Shown here one piece after another: positions 1-8,237 of a stretch of 35,838 nucleotides of DNA. Below the pieces are notes generated by a model that was not told where the DNA came from, made no database searches, and worked only from the letters and a program-made list of their open reading frames with translations. Made by a program: the position numbers and the translations under genes. Position 1 is the stretch's first letter, and every line of letters begins with the position of its first letter. Source of the DNA: Streptomyces sparsogenes (GTDB taxonomy: Bacteria; Actinomycetota; Actinomycetes; Streptomycetales; Streptomycetaceae); assembly GCF_001704635.1 (NCBI RefSeq), contig NZ_MAXF01000186.1, positions 1-35,838 of the forward strand, given 5' to 3'.

Positions 1-48
1 CGGGCAGGCGGCGGGCAGGCGGGCAGGCGGGCAGGCGGGCAGGCGGCG
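1..48. repeat. 8-bp tandem repeat (GCGGGCAG)n
   Basis: Four exact copies of GCGGGCAG run from 11 to 42, with partial copies at 1-7 and 43-48. The array lies upstream of the first gene and is cut by the window edge, so its full length is unknown. A simple repeat of this sort is prone to slippage; no function is implied. Confidence 0.8.
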
Positions 49-179
49 CCAAGACTAAGCCAATCTTGCGCTGCACGCTCATTTATTTCGTTCTGCTGGG
101 TCTTGTGGGGGTGGCGGCGGCGCGCCGAAGGTGGTGCCAGAGGTCGAACGCGACCGGTGAACGAGAAGGAGCCAGCACA

Positions 180-3095
180 GTGACCGCGACAGCGCAGGTC
201 CCCGGCAGTCCCGACGCGGCGACGGTGGCCGAGGCCCTCCGCCGAGGCGACTGCGGAGAGGTCCACGGCGACGCCGGCCGCCGCGCCCAGTACTCGGCCG
301 ACGCCTCCAACTACCGGCGGATCCCGCTCGCGGTGGTCTTCCCCCGCGAACGGCGCCACGTCCTCAACGCGATCGCCGTGTGCCGCCGCCTCGGGATCCC
401 GATCACCTCGCGCGGGGCGGGCACCAGCACCTCCGGGCAGGCCGTCGGCTCCGGGGTGGTGCTCGACTTCTCCCGCCACTTCAACCGGCTGCTCTCCCTG
501 GACGCGACGGCCCGTACGGCCACGGTGCAGCCGGGGATCGTGCTGGACGAGCTGCAGACCGCCGCCGCCGGGCACGGCCTGCTCTTCGGCGCCGATCCGT
601 CCACCCACAGCCGTTGCACGCTGGGCGGAATGATCGGCAACAACGCGTGCGGTTCGCACTCCCTCGCCTGGGGACGCACGGCGGAGAACGTCCTGGAGCT
701 GGAGGTGGCCACCTACCGCGGGACCGTGCTCCGCCTCGGCGAGATGACGCGGGACGAGATCGAGGAGGCCATCGCCGCCGGGGACGACCGGGGGCGGCTC
801 ATCGCGGCCCTGTACGACCTGGCCCGGAAGAACCTGGCCACACTGCGCACCGAGCTGGGGCGGTTCCCGCGCCAGGTGTCGGGCTACGCGCTGGAACACC
901 TGCTGCCCGAGCGGCGCTTCAACCTCGCCAGGGCCCTGGTGGGCAGCGAGGGGACGCTGGCCGTCATCCTCTCCGCGACCCTCCGCCTCGTCTCCCCTCC
1001 CCCCGCCCGCGCGCTGGTCGTGCTCGGCTACCGGGACGCCTGCGCCGCGGCCGACGCGGTCCCCGCGCTGCTGGAACACCGCCCACTGGCCCTCGAAGGG
1101 CTCGACCAGGCCCTCACCGACATCGTCACCCGGCCGCGGACCCGGGCGGCGATCGACACCCTGCCCGGCGCTCGGGCCTGGCTGTTCGCCGAGATCGGCG
1201 GCGAGCGGGAGGAACTGCCCCGGCGGGCGGCGGAGCTGGCCGCGGCCGCCGGGCGGACCGCCGGCTGCACCGGCGGCGAGGTCGTCACCGACCCCGCCCG
1301 GGCCAGGCGGCTGTGGCGGATCCGCGAGGACGGGGCGGGGCTCGCCACGCGGCTGCCGGACGGCTCCGAGGCCTGGCCGGGCTGGGAGGACGCCGCCGTA
1401 CCGCCCGAGCGGCTCGGCTCGTACCTGCGCCACTTCACCGACCTGCTGACGCGGCACGGACTGCGGGGCGCCGTCTACGGCCACTTCGGCGAGGGCTGTC
1501 TGCACGTGCGCATCGACTTCGACTTCACCACCGAGCACGGCACCGCCGTCTTCCGCGCCTTCGTCACCGACGCCGCGAAGCTCGTCGCCGACCACGGCGG
1601 CTCGCTGTCGGGCGAACACGGGGACGGGCAGGCGCGCTCGGAGCTGCTGCCCCTGATGTACGGGCCCGAAGTCATCGCCCTGTTCGAGGAGTTCAAGAAC
1701 GCCTGGGACCCCGACAACGGCCTGAACCCCGGGATGATCGTGCGCCCGCTGCCCGTCGACGGAAACCTGCGGGTGAGCCCGCACCGCGCCCCGCTCCCCC
1801 TCACCCCCCTGCACACGGTGTTCCCCTTCCCCGCCGACGACGGCGACTTCGCCAAGGCCACCCGCCGGTGTGTCGGCGTCGGCAAGTGCCGCTCCGCCGA
1901 CCACCGCGGCGACGTCATGTGCCCCAGCTACCGGGTCACCCGGGACGAGAAGGACTCCACCCGCGGCCGGGCCCGTCTGCTGTACGAGATGACGCAGGGC
2001 GAGGTGATCACCGACGGGTGGCGGTCGACCGAGGTGCGCGACGCCCTCGACCTGTGTCTGTCCTGCAAGGGGTGCAGCGTCGACTGCCCGGTCGGGGTGG
2101 ACATGGCCACCTACAAGTCGGAGTTCCTGTACCACCACTACAAGGGGCGGCTGCGGCCCGCCGCGCACTACACCATGGGCTGGCTCCCGCTGCTGTCCCG
2201 CGTGGCGGCCCGTATGCCGAGGGTCGTCAACGCGCTGACGGCGTCCTGGCCGGCGCCCCTGATCAAACGCCTGGGCGGGATCGCCGCGGAGCGGGAGGTG
2301 CCGCGCTTCGCCCGGCGGACCTTCCTGTCGTGGTTCCGGGCCCGGGTCCCCGGGGGCGGCGGCCACCGCGGGCCGGTCATGCTGTGGGTCGACTCCTTCA
2401 ACAACCACTTCACCCCCGAGGTGCTCCAGGCCGCGGTCGCCGTGCTCGAGGAGGCGGGCTACCGGGTCCAAGTGCCCGACGGCACCCAGTGCTGCGGGCT
2501 GACCTGGATCACCACCGGCCAGCTCGGCGTCGCCCGCCGCATGGCCCGGCGCACCACCGCCGCGCTCGCCCCGGCGGTACGCGCCGGAACACGCGTCGTC
2601 GGCCTGGAGCCGAGCTGTACCGCGGCCCTCAGGTCCGACCTGCCCGAACTCCTCGGCGGCGACACCGACGCCCGCGCCCTGGCCGGGGCCACCGTCACCC
2701 TGGCCGAGCTGCTCGTCCACCACACGCCCGGCTGGCGGCCTCCCCGGCTGCCCGTGCGCTCGCTCAGCCAGACGCACTGCCACCAGCACGCCACCTCGGG
2801 ATTCGGGGCCGACAGCGCCCTGCTGGAGGCCATGGGCGTCGACAACCAGGCCCTGGACTCCGGCTGCTGCGGGCTGGCCGGCAACTTCGGCTTCGAACGC
2901 GGCCACTACGAGGTGTCCGTCGCCGCCGGCGAACAGGTGCTGCTGCCCGCCGTACGGGAGGCCTCCCCCGACACCGTCGTCCTCGCCGACGGCTTCAGCT
3001 GCCGCACCCAGATCGCCCAGGGGACCGACCGGCACGGCACCCATCTCGCGGAGCTGATCGCCCGGGCGCTCGCCACTCCCCCGCCACGCGCCTGA
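180..3095 (+). CDS. FAD/Fe-S fused 2-hydroxyacid dehydrogenase (D-2-hydroxyglutarate/D-lactate dehydrogenase-like)
   Basis: A 971-aa fusion. The N-terminal half is a flavin oxidase of the FAD_binding_4/FAD-oxidase_C type: a PCMH-like FAD domain at about residues 45-190 with GGMIGNNACGSHS, then a substrate domain ending near GEHGDGQARSELLP. The C-terminal half is GlpC-like, with two ferredoxin-type cysteine clusters (starting near C564 and at C626, CLSCKGCSVDCP) and two cysteine-rich CCG motifs (QCCGLTW, GCCGLAGNFGFE). The order and size match E. coli YdiJ-type enzymes, which oxidise D-2-hydroxyacids and pass electrons to the quinone pool. The open frame reaches upstream to 66, but GTG at 180 has AAGGAG eight bases before it and removes an unrelated hydrophobic N-terminus. 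It precedes an amino-acid dehydrogenase, consistent with 2-oxoacid metabolism. The family is clear; the substrate is inferred. Confidence 0.85.
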   Translation: MTATAQVPGSPDAATVAEALRRGDCGEVHGDAGRRAQYSADASNYRRIPLAVVFPRERRHVLNAIAVCRRLGIPITSRGAGTSTSGQAVGSGVVLDFSRHFNRLLSLDATARTATVQPGIVLDELQTAAAGHGLLFGADPSTHSRCTLGGMIGNNACGSHSLAWGRTAENVLELEVATYRGTVLRLGEMTRDEIEEAIAAGDDRGRLIAALYDLARKNLATLRTELGRFPRQVSGYALEHLLPERRFNLARALVGSEGTLAVILSATLRLVSPPPARALVVLGYRDACAAADAVPALLEHRPLALEGLDQALTDIVTRPRTRAAIDTLPGARAWLFAEIGGEREELPRRAAELAAAAGRTAGCTGGEVVTDPARARRLWRIREDGAGLATRLPDGSEAWPGWEDAAVPPERLGSYLRHFTDLLTRHGLRGAVYGHFGEGCLHVRIDFDFTTEHGTAVFRAFVTDAAKLVADHGGSLSGEHGDGQARSELLPLMYGPEVIALFEEFKNAWDPDNGLNPGMIVRPLPVDGNLRVSPHRAPLPLTPLHTVFPFPADDGDFAKATRRCVGVGKCRSADHRGDVMCPSYRVTRDEKDSTRGRARLLYEMTQGEVITDGWRSTEVRDALDLCLSCKGCSVDCPVGVDMATYKSEFLYHHYKGRLRPAAHYTMGWLPLLSRVAARMPRVVNALTASWPAPLIKRLGGIAAEREVPRFARRTFLSWFRARVPGGGGHRGPVMLWVDSFNNHFTPEVLQAAVAVLEEAGYRVQVPDGTQCCGLTWITTGQLGVARRMARRTTAALAPAVRAGTRVVGLEPSCTAALRSDLPELLGGDTDARALAGATVTLAELLVHHTPGWRPPRLPVRSLSQTHCHQHATSGFGADSALLEAMGVDNQALDSGCCGLAGNFGFERGHYEVSVAAGEQVLLPAVREASPDTVVLADGFSCRTQIAQGTDRHGTHLAELIARALATPPPRA

Positions 3096-3130
3096 CCCGG
3101 AGACGGACCGCCGCACCACGCGAGCACCGC

Positions 3131-3178
3131 ACCAGGCGACCACCACACCAGGCAACCACCACACCAGACAACCACCGC
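3131..3178. repeat. three 16-bp tandem repeats upstream of the amino-acid dehydrogenase
   Basis: Three head-to-tail copies, ACCAGGCGACCACCAC, ACCAGGCAACCACCAC and ACCAGACAACCACCGC, differ by only one to three bases. They fill most of the 112-nt gap between the hydroxyacid dehydrogenase and the GTG start at 3208. The strand is C/A-rich and poor in secondary structure, so the array could be a spacer or a leader feature; nothing shows a protein-binding role. Confidence 0.8.
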
Positions 3179-3207
3179 AGGCCACGACAACAGACAAGGA
3201 CCACACC

Positions 3208-4353
3208 GTGACTGACGCGCTCCTCCTCGTCGACGACTGGGGACCCGAGAAGATCGTCGTCGTCTCCCACCGACGCACCGGCATGAAGGGCGTCCTGGTC
3301 ATCGACAACACCGCCCGGGGCATCGGCAAGGGCGGGACCCGGATGAGTCCGCATGTCTCCGTCGAGGAGATCGCCCGGCTGGCCCGCGTCATGACGTGGA
3401 AGTGGGCGAGCGTGGACCTCTTCTACGGCGGTGCCAAGGCCGGTGTCGTCGCCGACCCCTCCTCCCCCGACAAGGAAGCGATCCTGCGGGCCTTCGCCCG
3501 CGCGCTGTCCAACGAGGTGCCCCGCGAATACGTCATGGGCCTGGACATGGGGCTGACCGAGGACGACGCGGCCATCGTCCAGGACGAACTCGGCGACCGC
3601 GGCGCGGCCGTCGGCACCCCGGAACACCTCGGCGGCGTCGCCTACGACAGGCTCGGCGTCACCGGCTACGGCGTCGCGGAGGCCGCCGACGCCGCCGCGG
3701 ACTTCCTGGGCCGACCGCTCGCCGGGGCCCGGATCGCCATCCAGGGCTTCGGCGCCGTGGGCAACGCCGCGGCCAGGCGGTTCGCCGAACTGGGCGCCAC
3801 CGTCGTCGCCGTGTCCACGGCCAAGGGCGCCCTCCACGACCCCGCCGGCCTGGACGTGCCCGCACTGCTCGCCGCCCGCGAGGAACACGGCGACGACCTC
3901 GTGAGCCGGCACCCGCAGGGCACCGCGATCCCCTCCGGCCGGGAGCTGACCGTCGACTGCGACATCCTGGTCCCCGCCGCCCTTCAGGACGTCATCGACG
4001 AGGACAACGCCCCCGACATCAAGGCCCGGCTCGTCGTGGAAGGCGCGAACCTGCCCACCTCGCCGCGGGCCCAGGAGATCCTCGCCCGGCGCGGCGTCAC
4101 CGTCCTCCCCGACTTCGTCGCCAACGCGGGCGGCGTCGTGGCCGCCGCGTTCGCCATGGACTCCCGCTACTCGGGTTTCCGGCCCGGGACCCCCGCCATC
4201 TTCGAGACCATCTCCGACCGGCTGCGCGCCAACGCTGTCACCGTTCTCGAGGAGGCGCGGCGCCGCGACTCGACCCCGCACACCGCGGGCCGCACCCTCG
4301 CCGAGGAGCGGGTCCGCACCGCGATGCGCAGCAAGGGGCGCATTCCGCGGTGA
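3208..4353 (+). CDS. Glu/Leu/Phe/Val family amino-acid dehydrogenase
   Basis: A 381-aa member of the glutamate/leucine/phenylalanine/valine dehydrogenase family, which catalyses NAD(P)-dependent reversible oxidative deamination to a 2-oxoacid and ammonia. The N-terminal substrate domain holds the signature GKGGTRMSP and the lysine region FYGGAKAGVVADP; the Rossmann domain has RIAIQGFGAVGNAAARRF near residue 180, and NAGGVVAAAF lies near residue 310. The start is GTG at 3208 with AAGGA seven bases upstream. It follows the FAD/Fe-S dehydrogenase after 112 nt holding the 16-bp repeats, so it is probably cotranscribed or newly promoted there. It is shorter than hexameric GDHs (about 450 aa) and lies in the range of leucine/valine-type enzymes. 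Substrate choice cannot be read from sequence alone. Confidence 0.88.
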   Translation: MTDALLLVDDWGPEKIVVVSHRRTGMKGVLVIDNTARGIGKGGTRMSPHVSVEEIARLARVMTWKWASVDLFYGGAKAGVVADPSSPDKEAILRAFARALSNEVPREYVMGLDMGLTEDDAAIVQDELGDRGAAVGTPEHLGGVAYDRLGVTGYGVAEAADAAADFLGRPLAGARIAIQGFGAVGNAAARRFAELGATVVAVSTAKGALHDPAGLDVPALLAAREEHGDDLVSRHPQGTAIPSGRELTVDCDILVPAALQDVIDEDNAPDIKARLVVEGANLPTSPRAQEILARRGVTVLPDFVANAGGVVAAAFAMDSRYSGFRPGTPAIFETISDRLRANAVTVLEEARRRDSTPHTAGRTLAEERVRTAMRSKGRIPR

Positions 4354-4439
4354 CCGCCCGTCAGGGGTGGTCGGGGGACGGGGGTCGGGGCGGGGACGCC
4401 GAAGGGTTTGCGGCCAGGGCGAGCGGCAACCCGAAGGAC

Positions 4440-4916
4440 ATGGCCGAGAAAAGGAACGCACAGACCACTGCACGGAGCGCCGGCGCGAAGGCGAAGAACA
4501 CGGCGAACAACACGGCGAAGGACACGGCCACCAAGGCCAAGGGGAAGACCGCGGAGCGCGCCAAGGACACCGCGAGCGAGGCGGGGAAGGCGACCGGGAC
4601 CGCGGCGAAGACGGCGGCGGGAGGCGCGGGTCGGACCGCGCACGCCGCGGCCGACAAGGCGCACACCGCTGCCGACAAGGCGCAGGCCGTCGCCGGGAAG
4701 GCCGTCGCCACGGGCCGTACCGTGGCCGCCGAGGCCCCCAAGAAGGCGGCCGCGGCGGTCGGCACGGCCGTCATGGTGATCAAGGCGCGGAAGATCCTGG
4801 CCGCCACCGGCGCGGGTGCCGCGGCCGCCGGCGCCACCGCGGTCGTCCTGCGGCAGCGCGCCGCTCGCCGGCGCAGCCCGCTGGCGCGGCTGACCGGCGG
4901 CCGGCTCGGCGCCTGA
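4440..4916 (+). CDS. Lys/Ala-rich small protein, histone H1/LEA-like repeats
   Basis: A 158-aa basic protein. The first 100 residues are low-complexity and rich in Ala, Lys and Thr, with repeated KDTA, KAKGKTAERAKDTAS and ADKAHTAADKAQ units resembling eukaryotic H1 tails or LEA proteins. A hydrophobic Ala-rich segment (about residues 107-135) follows, then a basic tail RQRAARRRSPLARL. It could bind DNA or sit at the membrane; no catalytic motif is visible. The start is uncertain. ATG 4440 begins the recognisable protein but its AAGGA ends one base before it. GTG 4350 is in frame, overlaps the stop of the dehydrogenase as GTGA, and has AAGGGG eleven bases upstream, which would add a 30-aa Gly/Arg-rich N-terminus by translational coupling. 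Confidence 0.6.
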   Translation: MAEKRNAQTTARSAGAKAKNTANNTAKDTATKAKGKTAERAKDTASEAGKATGTAAKTAAGGAGRTAHAAADKAHTAADKAQAVAGKAVATGRTVAAEAPKKAAAAVGTAVMVIKARKILAATGAGAAAAGATAVVLRQRAARRRSPLARLTGGRLGA

Positions 4917-4924
4917 GGTCCGCC

Positions 4925-5141
4925 GTGAGCGGCCGGGACGCCATCACCGCGTACGAGGCGGACGGGCGGGTGCGCTGGGCGTATGAACACGACCCGTGGC
5001 CCGGCCAGGGCATCGGCTCGGGGGCCTGTACGGCCGACGCGTCCGGGCGGCGGCTGTTCGCCACGACGCTGGGCCCGGTCCTGACCGGCGGCTCCTAGCC
5101 GGGCGACCGCTGCGTCGCCCTCCGCCTGGCGGACGGCCGGA
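4925..5141 (+). pseudogene. beta-propeller/WD40-like protein remnant
   Basis: From GTG 4925 the frame reads like an internal part of a repeat-propeller protein (ITAYEADGRVRWAYEHD, then RRLFATTLGPVLTGGS) and stops at TAG 5096-5098. The same frame continues sensibly after the stop with GDRCVALRLADGR, so a single TAC-to-TAG-like change would explain the stop. Nothing recognisable follows, because a terminator-like hairpin starts at 5151. Both ends of the gene are missing. It lies eight bases after the Lys/Ala-rich protein. The family assignment is weak and rests on the YxADGRVRW-type strand pattern. Confidence 0.35.
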
Positions 5142-5150
5142 TGTCGTCGT

Positions 5151-5188
5151 CGAAGCGGAGACCGCCCTTCCGGACGGTCTCCGCTTCG
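5151..5188. terminator. perfect 14-bp hairpin, bidirectional terminator candidate
   Basis: The arms CGAAGCGGAGACCG (5151-5164) and CGGTCTCCGCTTCG (5175-5188) are exact reverse complements around a 10-nt loop. The hairpin lies 28 nt beyond the stop of the leftward GH9 gene and downstream of the rightward genes, the usual place for a shared terminator between convergent units. There is no clear U-tract, as is common in Streptomyces. Confidence 0.7.
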
Positions 5189-5216
5189 TCGGTCATGGCC
5201 GCGCCCGGGGGACGGC

Positions 5217-7142
5217 TCAGCTCCGGGTCGCCCCCGCCCCGCCCGCCGCGTTGTGGCCGAGGTCGTCGGCGTACGAGGAGATCCAGGCCAGCGGGGCGTT
5301 CCAGTTGATGGTGATCTCGTTGGTGGAGAACGACATGATGTCGTCGGTGTAGCACATCGCTGGGGCGCAGCCCTTCAGCTTCTTCTGGGCCACCGGGTCC
5401 TGCAGCCCGGAGTTCGGGCCGCCGGCCAGCGAGCCGGGCGCCGGGTTCGGCAGCTTGGGGTCGATCTGGTGGGCCCAGAAGCGGTGGTGCTGGTGGTGCG
5501 AGTTCCGCTCGCCGTAGCCGGTGACGTAGGACTGGTTGAGGGGGTTGGCGCCCAGCAGGTAGTCCATGCCGCGCAGCACCGCGTCACGGTAGCGGGACTT
5601 CCCGGTCAGGTCGTGGGCGGTGGCGAGGACGACCATGTTGTTCAGCACCTGGCTGTTGGAACCCCACTCGTAGGCGCCGCCCTTCGGCGCGTACGGCACG
5701 CCGTAGGCCGACTTGGCGGAGTCCGCGGCGTAGCGGTCGGCGGCCCGGATCACCGTCCTGCGCACGGCGTCGCGCTGCTTGTCGGTGAGCTTGTTGGGCA
5801 CGGTGGCCAGGTCGAGCGCCCCGAGGCCCGCGACCTGGGACCAGGACAGGGCGCCGCCGCGCGGGAAGAGCGCGTCGACGTCGCCGTGCAGCGGCGACTG
5901 GAGGACCGCCTGGCGGTAGGTGTTGTCCCCGGTGGTGATGAACAGCTCGGCCGCGGCCCAGTAGAACTCGTCGCTGACGTCGCTGTCGCCGTACGCGCCG
6001 CCGCCCGTGGAGTCCTGGTCACTGGCGATCACGTCCGGGTGCGCCTTGGCCGCGGCCCAGGCGGTCTCGGCCACGTGCAGGCTCCGGGCGGCGAACTTCG
6101 GGTCGTAGGGCTTGAAGAGGCGGGCGCTCTGGGCAGCGGTGGCCGCCAGGTTGAGCGTGGCGGCGGTGGACGGCGCGTGCAGCTCGCGCTGCTGCTTGTC
6201 CTGGTCCGGCCGGGTCGGGAAGCCGGTCCACTGGTCGTCGTGCACCTTGTGGAAGGCCATGCCGGCGAGCGGCTTGCCCTGGGGCACCTGCATCCGCATC
6301 AGGAAGTCCATCTCCCAGCGGGCCTCGTCGAGGATGTCCGGGACGCCGTTGCCGTGCTCGGGCACCCGGAGCCGGCCGTCGCCCAGCGGCTTCGCGTCGG
6401 CGCCCTTGGTGGTGCGGGTGCGTTCGAAGGCGGACATCAGCTGGGCCACCGAAATGCCGCCGTTGACGACGTACTTGCCCTGGTCGCCGGCGTCGTACCA
6501 GCCACCGGAGACGTTCCGGCGGTAGTCGCACACCCCCGGCCGGCACGGCACGTCGGTGTCGCCCCCGTGGGCGGCCGCCTTGTCGTGGCCCGCGGGGCGC
6601 GCGTACTTGCCGCCGACGATGTCGGCGTCGATCTTGATGCCGCTGCGGTTCTGGTAGAAGTACGCCAGGGAATCGCGGCGCAGCGAGCTGTAGATGTCGT
6701 CACCGATGGTGAACGGCTCGCTCTCCTTCCCGTCGACGATGACGGTGTACCCCTTGCCCTTCTGGGTGACCTTGCTGAAGTCGAAGGTCTGGACGTTCTG
6801 CCCGGAGCTGGGGTCGATACCCGCGGGGGTGGTGGTCCCGCCGGCTTCCTTGATGCCGTGGGCGGTGCGGAGCGTCCAGGTCAGGGGCTTGGTGGCGGTG
6901 GTGACGACGGTGCCCTTCTTGGGGCCGTGGGTCAGATAGCCGACCTGGTTCACCCGGACCGGGGAGCCGGTGTCGAGGGTGGGACCGGCCGGCTTGGCGC
7001 CGCTCGGCGCGAGGCGTTCCACGGCCCCTGCCGCGGGCACGGTCAGGGCGCCCAGGGCCAGGCCTGCGGCGACCGCGGCGCCCACCATGCGCTGGCGGCG
7101 ACGGCTGGTCCGGTCGGGGGCGGGGCGTACTCGCTTGTCCAT
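5217..7142 (-). CDS. secreted glycoside hydrolase family 9 (endoglucanase-type)
   Basis: A 641-aa secreted enzyme. Residues 1-40 form an Arg-rich signal peptide (SRRRQRM, then a hydrophobic stretch ending near PAAGA). Residues 61-148 are the N-terminal Ig-like domain common in GH9 (VRVNQVGYL start). The (alpha/alpha)6 catalytic domain follows, with SGGWYDAGDQGKYV (catalytic aspartates D217 and D220), the His-rich GERNSHHQHHRFWAH motif, and the general acid in FSTNEITINWNAPLAW (E609). GH9 enzymes hydrolyse beta-1,4-glucans with inversion. No carbohydrate-binding module is present, so it may act on soluble or oligomeric glucan. The ATG at 7142 is chosen because the next ATG (7088) would lose the charged n-region; the only G-rich run (GGGGGA) directly abuts the ATG, so the start is not certain. 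Confidence 0.9.
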   Translation of the reverse strand: MDKRVRPAPDRTSRRRQRMVGAAVAAGLALGALTVPAAGAVERLAPSGAKPAGPTLDTGSPVRVNQVGYLTHGPKKGTVVTTATKPLTWTLRTAHGIKEAGGTTTPAGIDPSSGQNVQTFDFSKVTQKGKGYTVIVDGKESEPFTIGDDIYSSLRRDSLAYFYQNRSGIKIDADIVGGKYARPAGHDKAAAHGGDTDVPCRPGVCDYRRNVSGGWYDAGDQGKYVVNGGISVAQLMSAFERTRTTKGADAKPLGDGRLRVPEHGNGVPDILDEARWEMDFLMRMQVPQGKPLAGMAFHKVHDDQWTGFPTRPDQDKQQRELHAPSTAATLNLAATAAQSARLFKPYDPKFAARSLHVAETAWAAAKAHPDVIASDQDSTGGGAYGDSDVSDEFYWAAAELFITTGDNTYRQAVLQSPLHGDVDALFPRGGALSWSQVAGLGALDLATVPNKLTDKQRDAVRRTVIRAADRYAADSAKSAYGVPYAPKGGAYEWGSNSQVLNNMVVLATAHDLTGKSRYRDAVLRGMDYLLGANPLNQSYVTGYGERNSHHQHHRFWAHQIDPKLPNPAPGSLAGGPNSGLQDPVAQKKLKGCAPAMCYTDDIMSFSTNEITINWNAPLAWISSYADDLGHNAAGGAGATRS

Positions 7143-7499
7143 TCCCCCGAGGCTAGGAAGACGACCCTACCTGGGGCTTCGTACGCTTAGTGGAAATCCG
7201 GATACACCAGGTGTTCGACCTCCGGCTCCTTCAATTGAGGTAGTACGGGCTCTGCGGCATGGGGGCGCCACGGGTTGGGGCGCGGTTGACCGGCGACCTA
7301 GAGTGATCGCGAACGTGGTGACGATCTGGTGTCGGAGGGTGAGGTGGCACAGGATCCGGTGCGGTTCGCGCTGCTGGGGCCGCTGCGGGCCTGGCGCGGG
7401 GAGACCGAACTCGACCTGGGGCGTCCTCAGCGCAGAGCGCTGCCGGCCCTGCATGGCAGGGCGCGGCCGGCTGACCACCGCGTCCCTCTCGCCGGAGGC
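7143..7499. other. 357-bp gap between GH9 and the DUF1275 gene
   Basis: This holds the leftward GH9 promoter region (no CebR-type palindrome seen) and the rightward SARP-regulator fragment at 7344-7440. No intact gene is supported. Confidence 0.6.
7344..7440 (+). pseudogene. truncated SARP/AfsR-type regulator N-terminus
   Basis: GTG 7344, preceded by GGAGGG five bases upstream, opens VAQDPVRFALLGPLRAWRGE followed by TELDLGRPQRRAL. This is the hallmark first strand and turn of the OmpR-like DNA-binding domain of SARP/AfsR regulators. After about 32 codons the similarity is lost and the frame runs into the 3' end of the oppositely oriented DUF1275 gene. The start and ribosome site survive while the rest is gone, so this is a deletion remnant, not a small gene. 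Confidence 0.6.
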
Positions 7500-8237
7500 T
7501 CATGTCGTCGGCGGGGCCCAGGGGGCGTCGGCGGCCGAGAGGCGGTAGGTGGCCGCCGCGGTGACCAGGAGCAGCAGCGCGGCCAGGCCGAGGGCCGCGA
7601 CCAGGTGCGCGTGCAGGACCAGCTGGGCGCCGATGAGCGCGCCGAGGAACATCACCAGCACGGCCAGGACGCGCCGGCCGGGCCGTGGCGCCCGGCCCCC
7701 GGCCGGACTGGAGTCGGCGGCGAGCCCGGTCAGGGTGAGGGTGAGGACGGTGGTGGTCAGGTCGGGGACGCCGAGGCGGCGGGCCACGGCGTTCTGCAGG
7801 CCCATGGCCAGGCCCAGCAGCACGATCAGGGTGTACTCGACCGCGGTGGTGACCCGCCCGCCGGCGACCGCCGCGGTGACGGCGGCCGCGCCGAGCAGGG
7901 CGGTCTGGGCGGTGGCGGAGACCGCCAGCAGCCGGCCCCGATGGGCCGCCAGCCGGGCGCCGAGCCGGCCTCCGGCGAGCGCGCCGGTCAGGAACACCCC
8001 CAGGGAGACCACCGAGGCCAGGGCGGACAGCCCCTGGGCGCCCGCCAGCGCGAAGCCGAGGAAGACCACGTTGCCGGTCATGTTGGCGACGAAGACATGC
8101 CCGAGACCCAGGTAGCTCACCGCGTCGACCACGCCGGTGACCAGGGTGAGGACCAGCATCAGCGGAGGCAGCGGGCCGTGCCGGTCCCCGCGGGGCGGCA
8201 CCAGGGTGCGGGCCGCGTCACTCAGCAGTGCGCGCAT
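7500..8237 (-). CDS. DUF1275 (YoaK-like) membrane protein
   Basis: A 245-aa integral membrane protein with about six hydrophobic segments. It has the DUF1275 signature near the first helix (VTGVVDAVSYLGLGHVFVANMTGN) and the later GLQNAVARRLGVPDLTTTVLT motif. The biochemical role of the family is unknown; a transporter-like function is often assumed. An in-frame ATG lies at 8255, but ATG 8237 has AAAGGA nine bases upstream and is preferred. Either start overlaps the end of the DoxX gene (20 nt with the chosen start), so the two are translationally linked and belong to one leftward operon. Confidence 0.85.
   Translation of the reverse strand: MRALLSDAARTLVPPRGDRHGPLPPLMLVLTLVTGVVDAVSYLGLGHVFVANMTGNVVFLGFALAGAQGLSALASVVSLGVFLTGALAGGRLGARLAAHRGRLLAVSATAQTALLGAAAVTAAVAGGRVTTAVEYTLIVLLGLAMGLQNAVARRLGVPDLTTTVLTLTLTGLAADSSPAGGRAPRPGRRVLAVLVMFLGALIGAQLVLHAHLVAALGLAALLLLVTAAATYRLSAADAPWAPPTT

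Noticed and set aside
3131..3178. CRISPR-like array
   Set aside because: The units are directly adjacent with no spacers, are only 16 bp long, and no cas genes are near.
380..3211. Very long open frames lying over known genes in other frames or strands, such as 380-3211 (+), 8724-11774 (-), 11671-14715 (-), 20429-22180 (+) and 28365-34613 (-)
   Set aside because: They are Arg/Pro/Gly/Ala-rich translations with no motifs, as expected from the GC skew of third positions opposite real genes.
5142..5216. A VVVEAETALPDGLRFVGH-like reading continuing the propeller remnant by frameshift
   Set aside because: The segment is largely the perfect 14-bp hairpin at 5151-5188, so the apparent coding similarity is not trustworthy.
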